Below are positions 27,197 through 34,628 of a DNA stretch of 39,418 bases, one piece after another. A program made the translations under genes and the position numbers. The DNA comes from Daejeonella sp. H1SJ63 (GTDB lineage: Bacteria; Bacteroidota; Bacteroidia; Sphingobacteriales; Sphingobacteriaceae): assembly GCF_029360775.1 (NCBI RefSeq), contig NZ_JARKMZ010000033.1:1-39418 (forward strand), read 5' to 3'. Numbering within the stretch: the stretch's first letter is position 1; each line of letters starts with the position of its first letter. The notes beneath the pieces are model-generated. The model was not told the DNA's origin. It did no database searches and worked only from the letters and a program-made list of their open reading frames with translations.

Positions 27197-28753
27197 ATGA
27201 AAGGACTTATCGTTTTTTTAGTTAGCCTGATCTTGCTTTTGTCTAATCTGGACAAACCAATAATTTATATTCTTGATGAAGCAAAGAATGCCGAATGTGC
27301 AAGGGAAATGCTGGTAAATGATGATTTTATTGTTCCGTTTTTTAACGGACAACTCAGGACCGATAAGCCTCCCTTGCATTATTTTTTTATGGCTTTGTCT
27401 TATAAAATATTTGGTGTTTCGGCATTTAGTGCACGGTTCTTTTCAGGTGTTTTCGGAGCTCTGACCATTCTGATTACCTTTCTTTTTGCAAGACGATATA
27501 TCAGTGAAAAAGCTGCATGGCTTGCCGCCCTCGTATTATTATCTTCCCTGCATTTTAACTTCCAGATGCGTCTGTCGGTTCCTGATCCTTATCTGATATT
27601 TTTTATGACCTCCAGTTTCATGAGCTTTTATGTATTCATGACTGAGGGTGCGAAAAAATGGCTTTGGCTGATGTATGTATGCTTCGGACTTGGATTGCTG
27701 ACTAAGGGTCCGATTGCCATTGCATTGCCCGGATTGATCATACTTTTATTTTTAATTTTAAGTAAGCAGTTCAGCTGGAAGTTTGTAGCCTCAATGAATA
27801 TGCCATTAGGAGTAGTAATTGTACTGGCTGTTGCATTGCCATGGTACTGGCTCAATTACGAAGCTACCAATGGTTTGTGGACCGAAGGTTTTTTCCTTAA
27901 GCATAATTTGAAGCGTTTTTCAGATACCATGGAGGGGCATGGAGGCTTTTTTCTCCTTCCTTTGGTGATGGTCATTATCGGCCTGCTTCCATTAGGTGTA
28001 TTTTGTATTCAGGCGCTGTTTCACGCCTGGAAAGAACGTGCGAATAAGGCTTTATTGTATAGTTTGTGTATTGTACTGGGCATTATTGTGTTTTTCTCCT
28101 TCTCACAGACCAAACTGCCCAATTATACTGCACCGGCCTATCCCTTTATAGCAATTCTGATTGCATTTTTATTAGCCGGGATGGATGGCAGTAATGTTTC
28201 TCTGAAGAAAGTAAAATGGGCCTATGTATTTTATACTATAATTGCTTTTGCTATTCCGGCGGCAGTTTATTTCGGATTAAAGGCTGATAAGAATGTACAT
28301 CAGGCTGCAGGTGTCTGGATATGGTTTATTCCGATTCCCTTTGGATCTGTATTGGGATGGTATTTCATCAGTAAAAGACAGATGAGTAAATTTATCCTTA
28401 GTATGTCTGTTTCCTTCATATTCAGTAATTTTTTGTTTTTTGCCAAAGCTTATCCAAGGGTATATGGAATAAATCCAATTGTCTCTTCTATTGCAATTGT
28501 ACAAAACAAGCCGGATCTGGTTTATTACAAAATGATGAATTCTGCCTATATATTCAATATGCAGCGTTTGGTTCCGGCAATATACACTCAGGATAGTCTT
28601 AAAATGTATTTAAAAACTCATCCTGAGGCTGCAGTGATATCCCGTAAGCAATTTGACGAAGAGATCAGATCAGTAACAGATTTAGTGCCTGTTTTTGAGC
28701 AGAAGGACATCTTTGAAAATCCTACGACTGTGATTTATCAGTCAGGTCGCTGA
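27197..28753 (+). CDS. ArnT/GT39-type membrane glycosyltransferase
   Basis: This 518-residue protein has an N-terminal hydrophobic segment followed by the first-loop acidic motif LDEAKNAECAREML, typical of ArnT and protein mannosyltransferase-like enzymes that use polyprenyl-phosphate sugars. About 11-12 transmembrane helices and a C-terminal periplasmic domain of about 100 residues are visible. I chose ATG 27197 because it begins a clean membrane helix (MKGLIVFLVSLILL) and lies seven bases after the PAP2 stop. A frame open upstream to 27128 would overlap that gene. Members transfer sugars to lipid A or other envelope acceptors; donor and acceptor are unknown here. Confidence 0.88.
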   Translation: MKGLIVFLVSLILLLSNLDKPIIYILDEAKNAECAREMLVNDDFIVPFFNGQLRTDKPPLHYFFMALSYKIFGVSAFSARFFSGVFGALTILITFLFARRYISEKAAWLAALVLLSSLHFNFQMRLSVPDPYLIFFMTSSFMSFYVFMTEGAKKWLWLMYVCFGLGLLTKGPIAIALPGLIILLFLILSKQFSWKFVASMNMPLGVVIVLAVALPWYWLNYEATNGLWTEGFFLKHNLKRFSDTMEGHGGFFLLPLVMVIIGLLPLGVFCIQALFHAWKERANKALLYSLCIVLGIIVFFSFSQTKLPNYTAPAYPFIAILIAFLLAGMDGSNVSLKKVKWAYVFYTIIAFAIPAAVYFGLKADKNVHQAAGVWIWFIPIPFGSVLGWYFISKRQMSKFILSMSVSFIFSNFLFFAKAYPRVYGINPIVSSIAIVQNKPDLVYYKMMNSAYIFNMQRLVPAIYTQDSLKMYLKTHPEAAVISRKQFDEEIRSVTDLVPVFEQKDIFENPTTVIYQSGR

Positions 28754-28846
28754 GTCCTTTTTGGTGGTAATGGAGGTAAGGGCATTGATGGTGGCCTGTA
28801 AATATTCAAAAGATTCTGCCGGCGACAGGAGTGATTTTTTTAGTCT
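28742..28846 (-). pseudogene. Possible C-terminal gene remnant
   Basis: A minus-strand frame ending at 28742 and open for 34 codons reads protein-like (SLLSPAESFEYLQATINALT, then charged residues). It has no start codon of its own and is preceded by an in-frame stop. It overlaps the last codons of the glycosyltransferase. I do not recognise the family. It may be the tail of a decayed convergent gene; the rest of the gap (28850-28959) holds nothing I can identify. Confidence 0.25.
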
Positions 28847-28959
28847 TCATGAGTAGGATTCGATATCAGGGTTCATTTGGATTCTTATTTGGTGTTTTAG
28901 ACTATTTCTTTAAAAGGTTTAACCATTAAAAGAAATCAAAAAGATGAATCCTGATTAAA

Positions 28960-29394
28960 CTATGTATGGATAATCTCATTGATTATTTCTCTGGGAAACG
29001 CTCCAGCTTTGTTATAAACTAGAATAAATTCATTGTCTTCAAAGCAAGCGATTTCATTTGGTCTTTCCTTTAAAAGTTCATTAACATCATATACCTTTAT
29101 TCCTAAGGGTATGAACTTTGAAGTATCAATCTTTGCAATTACCTTGTTCTCAGTTGCGTAAAACATTGCACGCTCAAGTTTTGGAGTTGTTGACACTCCT
29201 CTTGTTGGAAAGCCATTCTGCTTCCATTGGTGTTGACGTACAGCGTTTCTCAAACTGCCAAATTCCAGAGGGAAAGTCATATCAATACCAAACATAGGAT
29301 CAGCCATAAACTCCTCTAAACTTTTAGGAATCAATTTATATTTTTCTTCAATCTCAACTTGCCTTAGCGCTCTAAATAAAAAAGGATGCTCCAA
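28960..29394 (-). CDS. Small protein with ADP-ribosyltransferase-like features
   Basis: The frame is open back to 29499, but its first 35 codons overlap the neighbouring methylase fragment out of frame. I place the start at TTG 29394, five bases past that gene's stop, giving 144 residues. Features resemble the R-S-E class of ADP-ribosyltransferase folds: an arginine in FLFRALR (R8), the STT motif in RGVSTTPKLERAMFYAT (S68-T70), and a late acidic strand DNEFILVY (E122). These enzymes transfer ADP-ribose from NAD to proteins or nucleic acids and often serve as toxins or phage defence effectors. The call is inferred from motif order only. Tight coupling to a restriction-methylation gene supports a defence role. 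Confidence 0.5.
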   Translation of the reverse strand: MEHPFLFRALRQVEIEEKYKLIPKSLEEFMADPMFGIDMTFPLEFGSLRNAVRQHQWKQNGFPTRGVSTTPKLERAMFYATENKVIAKIDTSKFIPLGIKVYDVNELLKERPNEIACFEDNEFILVYNKAGAFPREIINEIIHT

Positions 29395-29398
29395 ACTG

Positions 29399-29768
29399 TT
29401 AAATTGTTTTTTTACTTTTTTTAACCTTCTCCTTACTAAATAAATCAGCAGTATACTTTTCATAGAGCTCAAATAAGAACTCCATTCTCTTTGCTTCACT
29501 TGTGAATGGTTGAGAACGATAAGCTAAATCAACTGCTTTATCTAGGTCATCATGTGCTTTTACTAATGCTGGAGGCATAGTAGTTTTATTGTATAAGTCA
29601 GCCAAACTGCTATTAGGAAACTCATTCCTTGCATTCATTAACTCTTTAACTGCTTGTTTAATTTTTCCTACCTGAGTATCTGTTGGATTCTCTGGCCAAG
29701 GAAAGTTATTATAAGTTAGCTGATTAGAATAACTATAATCACTTTTTAATCTTCCACTTGTTGTCCTC
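29399..29768 (-). pseudogene. C-terminal fragment of an MmeI-like type IIG restriction-methylation enzyme
   Basis: The frame reads RTTSGRLKSDYSYSNQ, LTYNNFPWPENP, a helical stretch with LADLYNKTTMPPALVKAHDDLDKAVD, and a C-terminal FLFELYEKYTADLF. This is the target-recognition and C-terminal part of the large MmeI-type single-chain restriction endonuclease-methyltransferases. Only about 123 of the expected 900 or so residues remain. The nuclease and SAM-binding parts are missing because the inverted end of an IS3-family element begins at 29769 and replaces the 5' portion. The 17 codons upstream of the junction belong to the IS end. It cannot methylate or cut DNA. Confidence 0.8.
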
Positions 29769-29835
29769 TGTACTAACCCCCTAAAAGACTGGACTAAATT
29801 ATTAAAACAATTTAGAACCATTAAATTAGGGAATT

Positions 29836-30150
29836 ATGAAAAAAGAGAGAAGGTCTTTCAGTCCAGAAGATCGTTTAGCTATCGTCCAGGAAGGTCAGCG
29901 TGAAGGAACCACAGCGGTTTGCCGTAAATACAATCTAGCGCCATCCTTGTATGCCAGATGGAAGAGTAAATATCTTTCCAAAGGTGTAGAAGGGTTAAAG
30001 CCAGCGTATCACCGTATTGATCCGGAGATCCGGGCATTGGAAGAGGAGAATGAACGTCTCAAGCGGATCATCGCCAAACAAGCACTTGAGATTGAGGTTA
30101 AGTCAGAGCTTTTAAAAAAAACTCCTATCCAACCCAAATCAAGAAGATGA
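29836..30150 (+). CDS. IS3-family transposase OrfA (HTH subunit)
   Basis: The 104-residue protein has an N-terminal helix-turn-helix (FSPEDRLAIVQEGQREG...AVCRKYNLAPSLYARW) that binds the element's ends, and a leucine-rich coiled coil (IRALEEENERLKRIIAKQAL) for assembly. It overlaps OrfB by four bases (ATGA, 30147-30150). An A-rich slippery run at 30110-30121 could shift ribosomes by -1 into the OrfB frame, producing the OrfAB transposase used by this family. Confidence 0.92.
   Translation: MKKERRSFSPEDRLAIVQEGQREGTTAVCRKYNLAPSLYARWKSKYLSKGVEGLKPAYHRIDPEIRALEEENERLKRIIAKQALEIEVKSELLKKTPIQPKSRR
30110..30121 (+). other. Likely programmed -1 frameshift site
   Basis: TTTTAAAAAAAA is a classic slippery sequence near the end of OrfA. 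A -1 shift there enters the OrfB frame, which stays open from 30120 through the OrfB ATG at 30147. IS3 elements commonly produce their fused transposase this way. Confidence 0.6.
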
Positions 30151-31154
30151 TCGTTTCGAGTTTCAGGCACATAGCTCCAGCCAGTACGCTGTTATCCTGG
30201 GTTAATCTTTCAGGCAGTGTTTATTATTACAAGAATAAAGAGGGAAAACGGGGAGTAAAATCTAGTACTCATACGTTTAAACTGGATGGTTCCATGGTAG
30301 AAAACCAAGTGATCATTGAAGAAATAAAAGACATTCTATCTCAGGAGTTCTGCTGCTACGGCTATGAGAATGTAACCGGAGAGCTTCGGAAGCTAGATTA
30401 CTATATCAATGAGAAAAAAGTTTACCGGTTAATGGATGAACAGAATTTGTTACTCGGTAAAGTCATCCGAACTAGTGGTAAGCGCAGATTCGTTCAGCAT
30501 CGTAAGATCGCCGCCACCTATCCGATGGAATACCTGTGCCTGGATATTAAATACATTTATGTCCATGCAGATAGGCGCAATTACTATCTGCTAACCATAT
30601 TGGATGTCTTCTCGCGCAGAACGGTAGATCAGATCTTCCAGAAAAGTATTCGTCAGATAGATGTAATTAACGCTTTCAGAAGAATACAACAGCAGTACGG
30701 GATTAAAGGTGTCACCATCAGGAATGATAACGGATCACAGTTTATCGCCAACAGCGTTAAACAATACCTTAGAGCTGCAGAAGCCAATCAGGAGTTTACC
30801 CACGTAGCCACGCCCGAAGAAAACTCTTACATTGAAGCCTTTCACAGTATCGTTCAGAGGGAGGTTGTGGACCGCTACGAGTTTGACAGCTTCTACCATG
30901 CAAAGCACGTTCTGGCTGCGCACAGATCCTGGTATGATAACCGCAGAAATCACCGCATGATCGGAATGATCCCAAAAGAAAAATGGGAGCAAAACATTCA
31001 TATCACCGAGGCAAAACGGGAACTGCTCAGAACAAAGGAAACAGCTACTATATCGGCAATCAAAAATAATCAGGTAGCAGAATATTCAGATGAAAAATTA
31101 CAGCTAAATTCGAACACTTATTACACAACTAATTCACAAATCTTGTCCAACTAA
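30147..31154 (+). CDS. IS3-family transposase OrfB (DDE integrase)
   Basis: The 335-residue protein has an N-terminal HTH_21-like part (YGYENVTGELRKLDYYINEKKVYRLM) and an rve integrase core. The DDE triad is visible: D133 in LDIKYIY, D194 in RNDNGSQF, and E230 in ENSYIEAFHS, 35 residues after the second aspartate as in retroviral-type integrases. It catalyses cut-and-join of the IS ends. The reading frame is intact and ends 15 bases before the right inverted repeat end. Confidence 0.93.
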   Translation: MIVSSFRHIAPASTLLSWVNLSGSVYYYKNKEGKRGVKSSTHTFKLDGSMVENQVIIEEIKDILSQEFCCYGYENVTGELRKLDYYINEKKVYRLMDEQNLLLGKVIRTSGKRRFVQHRKIAATYPMEYLCLDIKYIYVHADRRNYYLLTILDVFSRRTVDQIFQKSIRQIDVINAFRRIQQQYGIKGVTIRNDNGSQFIANSVKQYLRAAEANQEFTHVATPEENSYIEAFHSIVQREVVDRYEFDSFYHAKHVLAAHRSWYDNRRNHRMIGMIPKEKWEQNIHITEAKRELLRTKETATISAIKNNQVAEYSDEKLQLNSNTYYTTNSQILSN

Positions 31155-31169
31155 TAAGGGGTCGGTACA

Positions 31170-31535
31170 ATAAATTAAAAGTAATGAGCTATATTTTTAT
31201 TTACTTTGAGCTGTAAATAGATTTAAAATGAACCTGAAAGAGCAAATTATTGCGCTCATAAAAGAACCCCGCTCGTACTAATCTGTTACTACTTAAATAT
31301 TGGAAGTTCTTTCAGGACAAGACAGGATGTATCACTCTACGATTACCATATTAGCCAATGAAATTCACGTGCTGCAAGTTTGCGCTAGCAGAGCCCAAAA
31401 CAACATCATCAACTCCCTTTATTCCCAAGTCAGGTTAGAGCGACTATCCCTTGATTAATTTGCTAAGATATTTAGTTTGATTTGTCAGCCATATAATCGT
31501 TCTTTGAAATACAATTGTAATATTTTTATAAAACA
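31170..31535. other. Gene-poor stretch between the IS and the TAC operon
   Basis: No gene is supported in these 366 bases. A 17-codon ORF at 31228-31281 (MNLKEQIIALIKEPRSY) and a 43-codon ORF at 31327-31458 both have natural-looking composition but no recognisable family. They may be debris of a gene cut when the IS or the deletion beside it arrived. Confidence 0.4.
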
Positions 31536-31566
31536 TTGAAAATAATTAAGCAATAGCTTAAGTTTG
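31536..31566 (+). promoter_or_regulatory. Promoter and dyad operator of the TAC operon
   Basis: TTG at 31536-31538, a 20-base spacer and TAAGTTTG at 31559-31566 match the Bacteroidota promoter. A perfect dyad TTAAGC-AATA-GCTTAA (31546-31561) sits in the spacer and overlaps the -7 box, an ideal place for autorepression by the HTH antitoxin. The -7 box ends one base before the toxin ATG at 31568, so the transcript would be leaderless or start just inside the toxin ORF. Confidence 0.55.
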
Positions 31567-31567
31567 T

Positions 31568-31984
31568 ATGAGAAGAAAGGCAATAATCATTCGAACATCG
31601 GAAGACGGAAAGCGATGCATCGCGGTAGATTCTGATAATTATGATGTTATTCTGTCTTTTTTGAGTGCTGATGCCCGACATAAAAGTAAGTTTGCTGATA
31701 TAGTCAATGTATTATTAGCTGGTCTTAGAAATACCTATTTATATGATAAGGAAGAGCCCGATGCCCGAAGCAAAGGGGTTAGGGCAATGAAATTTTTCAA
31801 AGGACAGGAAAATGCTCGTATCTATTGCAAAGAGGTAATAAAGGAGGACAAAACCTTCGTCATAATCGCTTCCGAATTGTTAACACGGAAGAAGACACAA
31901 AAAATCGATAAGAAGATATTAAACATTATCCATAAAGTAGCAAGTTATGACTACCAGGAAATCATCGACCCCGAATCAAATTAA
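31568..31984 (+). CDS. RelE/HigB-like toxin of a toxin-antitoxin-chaperone operon
   Basis: This 138-residue basic protein contains a stretch compatible with a RelE-type fold: KFADIVNVLLAGLRNT, then MKFFKGQENARIYCKEV, FVIIASELLTRKKTQKIDKK and a C-terminal helix. The RelE/HigB superfamily cleaves mRNA at the ribosome. Similarity is weak and I cannot name catalytic residues, so the toxin call rests largely on context. It is followed, with a 38-base overlap, by an HTH antitoxin and then a SecB-like chaperone. Its ATG lies one base after the -7 box, so its translation may be weak, as expected for a toxin. An alternative is that it is an uncharacterised RNA-binding protein. Confidence 0.6.
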   Translation: MRRKAIIIRTSEDGKRCIAVDSDNYDVILSFLSADARHKSKFADIVNVLLAGLRNTYLYDKEEPDARSKGVRAMKFFKGQENARIYCKEVIKEDKTFVIIASELLTRKKTQKIDKKILNIIHKVASYDYQEIIDPESN

Positions 31985-32399
31985 AACTTCATTTGATCAA
32001 CTGTTCAACAACTTTACGGATGAGGAGTTACTGGAACAGGAGGCACGATTATTATCATTTCAATTTCTAAGCGAAATAGAATCTGCTATGGAAAAGCAAA
32101 GAATGAGCAAGAAGGATCTTGCCGAAAAGGTGAACACTTCAGCAAGCTATATTACCCAGCTTTTCCGGGGCGACCGCTTAGCCAATTTCAATATTCTGGC
32201 AAAAATTCAAAGAGCCTTAGATTTAAAATTCGAAATTATCGGTAAAGAAATTCATTCGCAGACAAGTAAGATTGGATTTGATTTTCCTGAGCTCGAAATG
32301 GATTATGGCTTTTATGGGGTTTATAAAAACCTAAAACCTGATTATAGCAGGTCTATAGATAGATTTAAGGCTGAATATAATGAGGGAAAGGTAGCCTGA
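31947..32399 (+). CDS. HTH antitoxin (HigA-like) with possible chaperone-addiction tail
   Basis: The 150-residue protein has a Cro/C1 (XRE) helix-turn-helix at about 45-100 (MSKKDLAEKVNTSASYITQLFRGDRLANFNILAKI). A C-terminal tail of about 45 residues follows that is unusually rich in aromatics (F111, F113, Y120, F122, Y123, Y126). In the M. tuberculosis HigBA1 TAC system an exposed antitoxin tail (the chaperone-addiction region) makes it dependent on a SecB-like chaperone; this tail could serve the same role. It overlaps the toxin by 38 bases and the chaperone gene by one base. It is probably also the autorepressor acting on the dyad at 31546-31561. Confidence 0.75.
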   Translation: MTTRKSSTPNQIKTSFDQLFNNFTDEELLEQEARLLSFQFLSEIESAMEKQRMSKKDLAEKVNTSASYITQLFRGDRLANFNILAKIQRALDLKFEIIGKEIHSQTSKIGFDFPELEMDYGFYGVYKNLKPDYSRSIDRFKAEYNEGKVA

Positions 32400-32848
32400 T
32401 GAAAGCGAAAATATCACCACTATCCTGGACAAATTTTGCTTTGCTTCAAAGTAATTTCCAATTCGTACCCCCTGAAGGTAAGCCCAGGAGAAAGAAGATT
32501 AACCCTGCCGAATATTTTAAAGCATACATGATTGATGTAGATTTCGATATTCAGGATCTGTCGGAAGACGAATTTCAGGTATTTACAAAAATCAGCATCA
32601 ATAATGATGAAGTGCCTGAGGCCGGGTACAAAATTTCGGTAGAGGGAACCGGGGTTTTTCGCATAGACCCTAATATTGAGCTACCCGACACGCACCGTGC
32701 TAATTTAAAGAACTATTCTGCTGTGAACCTTCTTATTAACCGGCTACGTACTCATATTTTGCAGACTACTGGTATGTCGGTATTTGGTCCTTATGATCTG
32801 CCGCCAATTGATATTACAGACCTGTTTGCACAAAAGGCCTCGCTATAG
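32399..32848 (+). CDS. SecB-like chaperone of the toxin-antitoxin-chaperone operon
   Basis: This 149-residue protein has SecB-like features in its C-terminal half: a strand VFRIDPNIELPD, a helix with NYSAVNLLINRLRTHILQTTG, and the closing VFGPYDLPPIDITDLF, which matches the SecB ending (LPPINFxxLY). The N-terminal half carries the expected alternating strands but is divergent. Its ATG overlaps the antitoxin stop (TGATG), so translation is coupled. In TAC systems this chaperone binds the antitoxin tail and prevents its aggregation or degradation; that role is inferred from the gene order. It is unlikely to be the housekeeping export SecB, given its placement in an island. Confidence 0.65.
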   Translation: MKAKISPLSWTNFALLQSNFQFVPPEGKPRRKKINPAEYFKAYMIDVDFDIQDLSEDEFQVFTKISINNDEVPEAGYKISVEGTGVFRIDPNIELPDTHRANLKNYSAVNLLINRLRTHILQTTGMSVFGPYDLPPIDITDLFAQKASL

Positions 32849-32929
32849 TAGTAAGTTTCCCGACAAATTCGAACAACATCGTTAAGACCTGTTTCATATT
32901 GCATCGTCAGTTGTAATCAACCCCTGCAA

Positions 32930-34069
32930 TCACCCCGCCACCCCATAAAACCTTTCGAGCCCCTGTATTAATTTCTCCTCATCTGCCCTGAACTGCCAGT
33001 TTGAGGAGTTAACTTTTTTCGCCCAGGCATACATCTCCGGGGGTACAATTCCTTTGGGAGCAGGTTTCTTTTCAAATGCCTCACGTAAAGTGTAAAACTC
33101 GTCCATTTCATAAAGGCTGATATCATGCTGAGTAAGCCAGTCCATAAACCTGTCCTCATCTCCCTGAATGATCTCAATTTCTTCCTGTTTTTCAGGCTTA
33201 ACCGGAAGGTCCAGATGGCCGGCGAATCCAACAGTGTCGAGCACATTTCGGAAATGTATACCTATTTGGTATTTGTGAGCACTTAATTCATCAATGTCTG
33301 CATCCGGTCCGAATTCTGTTTCAAGATATAAGAGGAAACGAAGCATGATTTCCTGAACTGCCAGCAATACTTTTTGCAAGTATTGAGCTGAAACCCATCC
33401 TGCAGCCCGTATCAGATGAAGGTCGGGACCGTAAACCTCTTTTAACTTGAGTGCCAGGATGCCTTTTACGTTTTCTTTGAGGAAAATAATTTTTCCGCGG
33501 GAGGACACCCAGTTTTCATCTGACTCATTGATGGGTAATTCCCAGTGAATACAACAAGATTCTTCGGGGGAATCCAGAAACCCAGTAGGGAGGGACATAA
33601 AATATTTCATGCCATCTTGCTCATATTCAATATCATAACTTGGCTTGAACATCCTGTAGTCAGGGATTGGGTGCTTGCCTGTCCAATACCCATTTGTTTC
33701 GAGTCTGACCCATTCAAACAAAGGCCGGCATTTTAGGGCTTCTGCCAGGTCTTTGATGCAATTTAATGCGATATCCGTTGAAATCGACCCATAAAGCAGG
33801 TGCCGCTTTAAGTAGGTGATTGTTCCCGGTAGTCTGCCTTTGCTATCAATCTCTCTGATGGTATCAGCTTGTATATGCAATAATTTAAAGATTCTTTGGA
33901 TTCCCTCGTAGCTTGGTTTGGTTGATCCTTTTTCCAAGCGGTCATAGGCAGATTTCGACATGTAAAGTCTTTCAGCCATATCTCTCATGTTCAAGCCTTT
34001 CTCTTCACGGTATGTGCGTAGTGTGGCAGCTAAGTCTAAAGTGTCCATAGGCAGGTCATTTAAAATCAA
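32930..34069 (-). CDS. HTH protein fused to an AbiTii-like domain
   Basis: The 379-residue protein has an XRE helix-turn-helix at about 15-65 (LRTYREEKGLNMRDMAERLY). From about residue 85 it has a segment resembling the AbiTii abortive-infection domain: ALKCRPLFEWVRLETNGYW followed by PIPDYR, and later a helix IMLRFLLYLETEFG as in that family. The C-terminal 100 residues are unrecognised. AbiTii domains occur in anti-phage contexts; an HTH fusion could act as an autoregulated defence protein. It is read opposite to the TAC operon, with 81 bases between the gene ends. A second ATG at 34048 is possible. Confidence 0.55.
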   Translation of the reverse strand: MILNDLPMDTLDLAATLRTYREEKGLNMRDMAERLYMSKSAYDRLEKGSTKPSYEGIQRIFKLLHIQADTIREIDSKGRLPGTITYLKRHLLYGSISTDIALNCIKDLAEALKCRPLFEWVRLETNGYWTGKHPIPDYRMFKPSYDIEYEQDGMKYFMSLPTGFLDSPEESCCIHWELPINESDENWVSSRGKIIFLKENVKGILALKLKEVYGPDLHLIRAAGWVSAQYLQKVLLAVQEIMLRFLLYLETEFGPDADIDELSAHKYQIGIHFRNVLDTVGFAGHLDLPVKPEKQEEIEIIQGDEDRFMDWLTQHDISLYEMDEFYTLREAFEKKPAPKGIVPPEMYAWAKKVNSSNWQFRADEEKLIQGLERFYGVAG

Positions 34070-34217
34070 AGCGAGAGCATAATAAATTTAAGAAATGATT
34101 TTGATGATCAGAAATCCCATCATGAAAAGCTCTGCCGGAAACAACAGATTTCTCCACAGCATAAATGACAATTTTAAGAAGAAAATACTGCTGCTGTGTT
34201 CGAGATGACGGAAATTC

Positions 34218-34262
34218 TTTGTCCCGCAAACAGGGACAGCTTGTCCCGCAAAACGGGACAAG
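34218..34262. promoter_or_regulatory. Two tandem dyads upstream of the HTH gene
   Basis: Two adjacent copies of a palindrome with arms TTGTCCCG and CGGGACAA separated by CAAAA: the right one (34240-34262) is perfect with nine-base arms, the left one (34218-34239) is imperfect. They begin about 55 bases before the HTH gene start and look like paired binding sites for a dimeric regulator. Confidence 0.6.
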
Positions 34263-34318
34263 TTTCTTCGTTTTTTCGATATCGCTCCTGCAATTTTGAG
34301 TATTGATGTACCCGGAAC

Positions 34319-34588
34319 TTGGAAAACCAGATCACCAGACAGGAATTTGAAGCGCAGACTAAGATGCTGAAGCGGATCCTTGATATACTCGAGGGGAGAG
34401 AGTCCTGTGCTGATCTGAGCGGTAAGGTTGTTTGGGATAATTCAGACTTGAAGAGATATCTTCATATCAGTGACAGTACCATTGTTCGGGGCAGAAAGAA
34501 TGGCACGTTTAAACCTTTCCTGGTGGGGAAAAGACCCCGGTATTATCGTGACGATATTTTACCGCTCCGAGACCGTTTTCTTAAGTAA
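34319..34588 (+). CDS. Excisionase-like helix-turn-helix protein
   Basis: This 89-residue protein has an HTH_17/MerR-like winged helix resembling Bacteroidota mobile-element excisionases (VVWDNSDLKRYLHISDSTIV, then a wing GKRPRYYRDDI). It starts at TTG 34319; an upstream in-frame TGA rules out an earlier start, and the N-terminal EFEAQTKMLKRILDIL fits the family. Such proteins bind repeats to regulate excision or nearby genes. The dyads at 34218-34262 and the repeat arrays downstream (34629-34775) are candidate binding sites. Confidence 0.7.
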   Translation: MENQITRQEFEAQTKMLKRILDILEGRESCADLSGKVVWDNSDLKRYLHISDSTIVRGRKNGTFKPFLVGKRPRYYRDDILPLRDRFLK

Positions 34589-34628
34589 ACCTGATACTCC
34601 TCCTGTACTTCTCCCATTTGCATAAAAG

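Larger units (their letters stand above)
29769..31169 (+). mobile_element. IS3-family insertion sequence, IS150-like ends
   Basis: The 1401-bp element begins TGTACTAACCCC and its other end, reverse complemented, begins TGTACCGACCCC, an imperfect terminal inverted repeat. It encodes two overlapping ORFs, an HTH protein and a DDE integrase-type transposase. The bases flanking the two ends (CTC at the left, ATA at the right) do not form the usual 3-5-bp duplication. This suggests a deletion or recombination next to the element, consistent with the truncated methylase at its left edge. Both ORFs look intact, so it may still be mobile. Confidence 0.88.

Noticed and set aside
29399-29499. N-terminal extension of the ADP-ribosyltransferase-like frame back to 29499
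   Set aside because: The extension is the methylase sequence in another frame (basic, repetitive), while the TTG at 29394 directly follows the methylase stop.
31327-31458. 43-codon frame between the IS and the toxin gene as a real gene
   Set aside because: No recognised family and no promoter at a suitable distance; kept only as possible debris.
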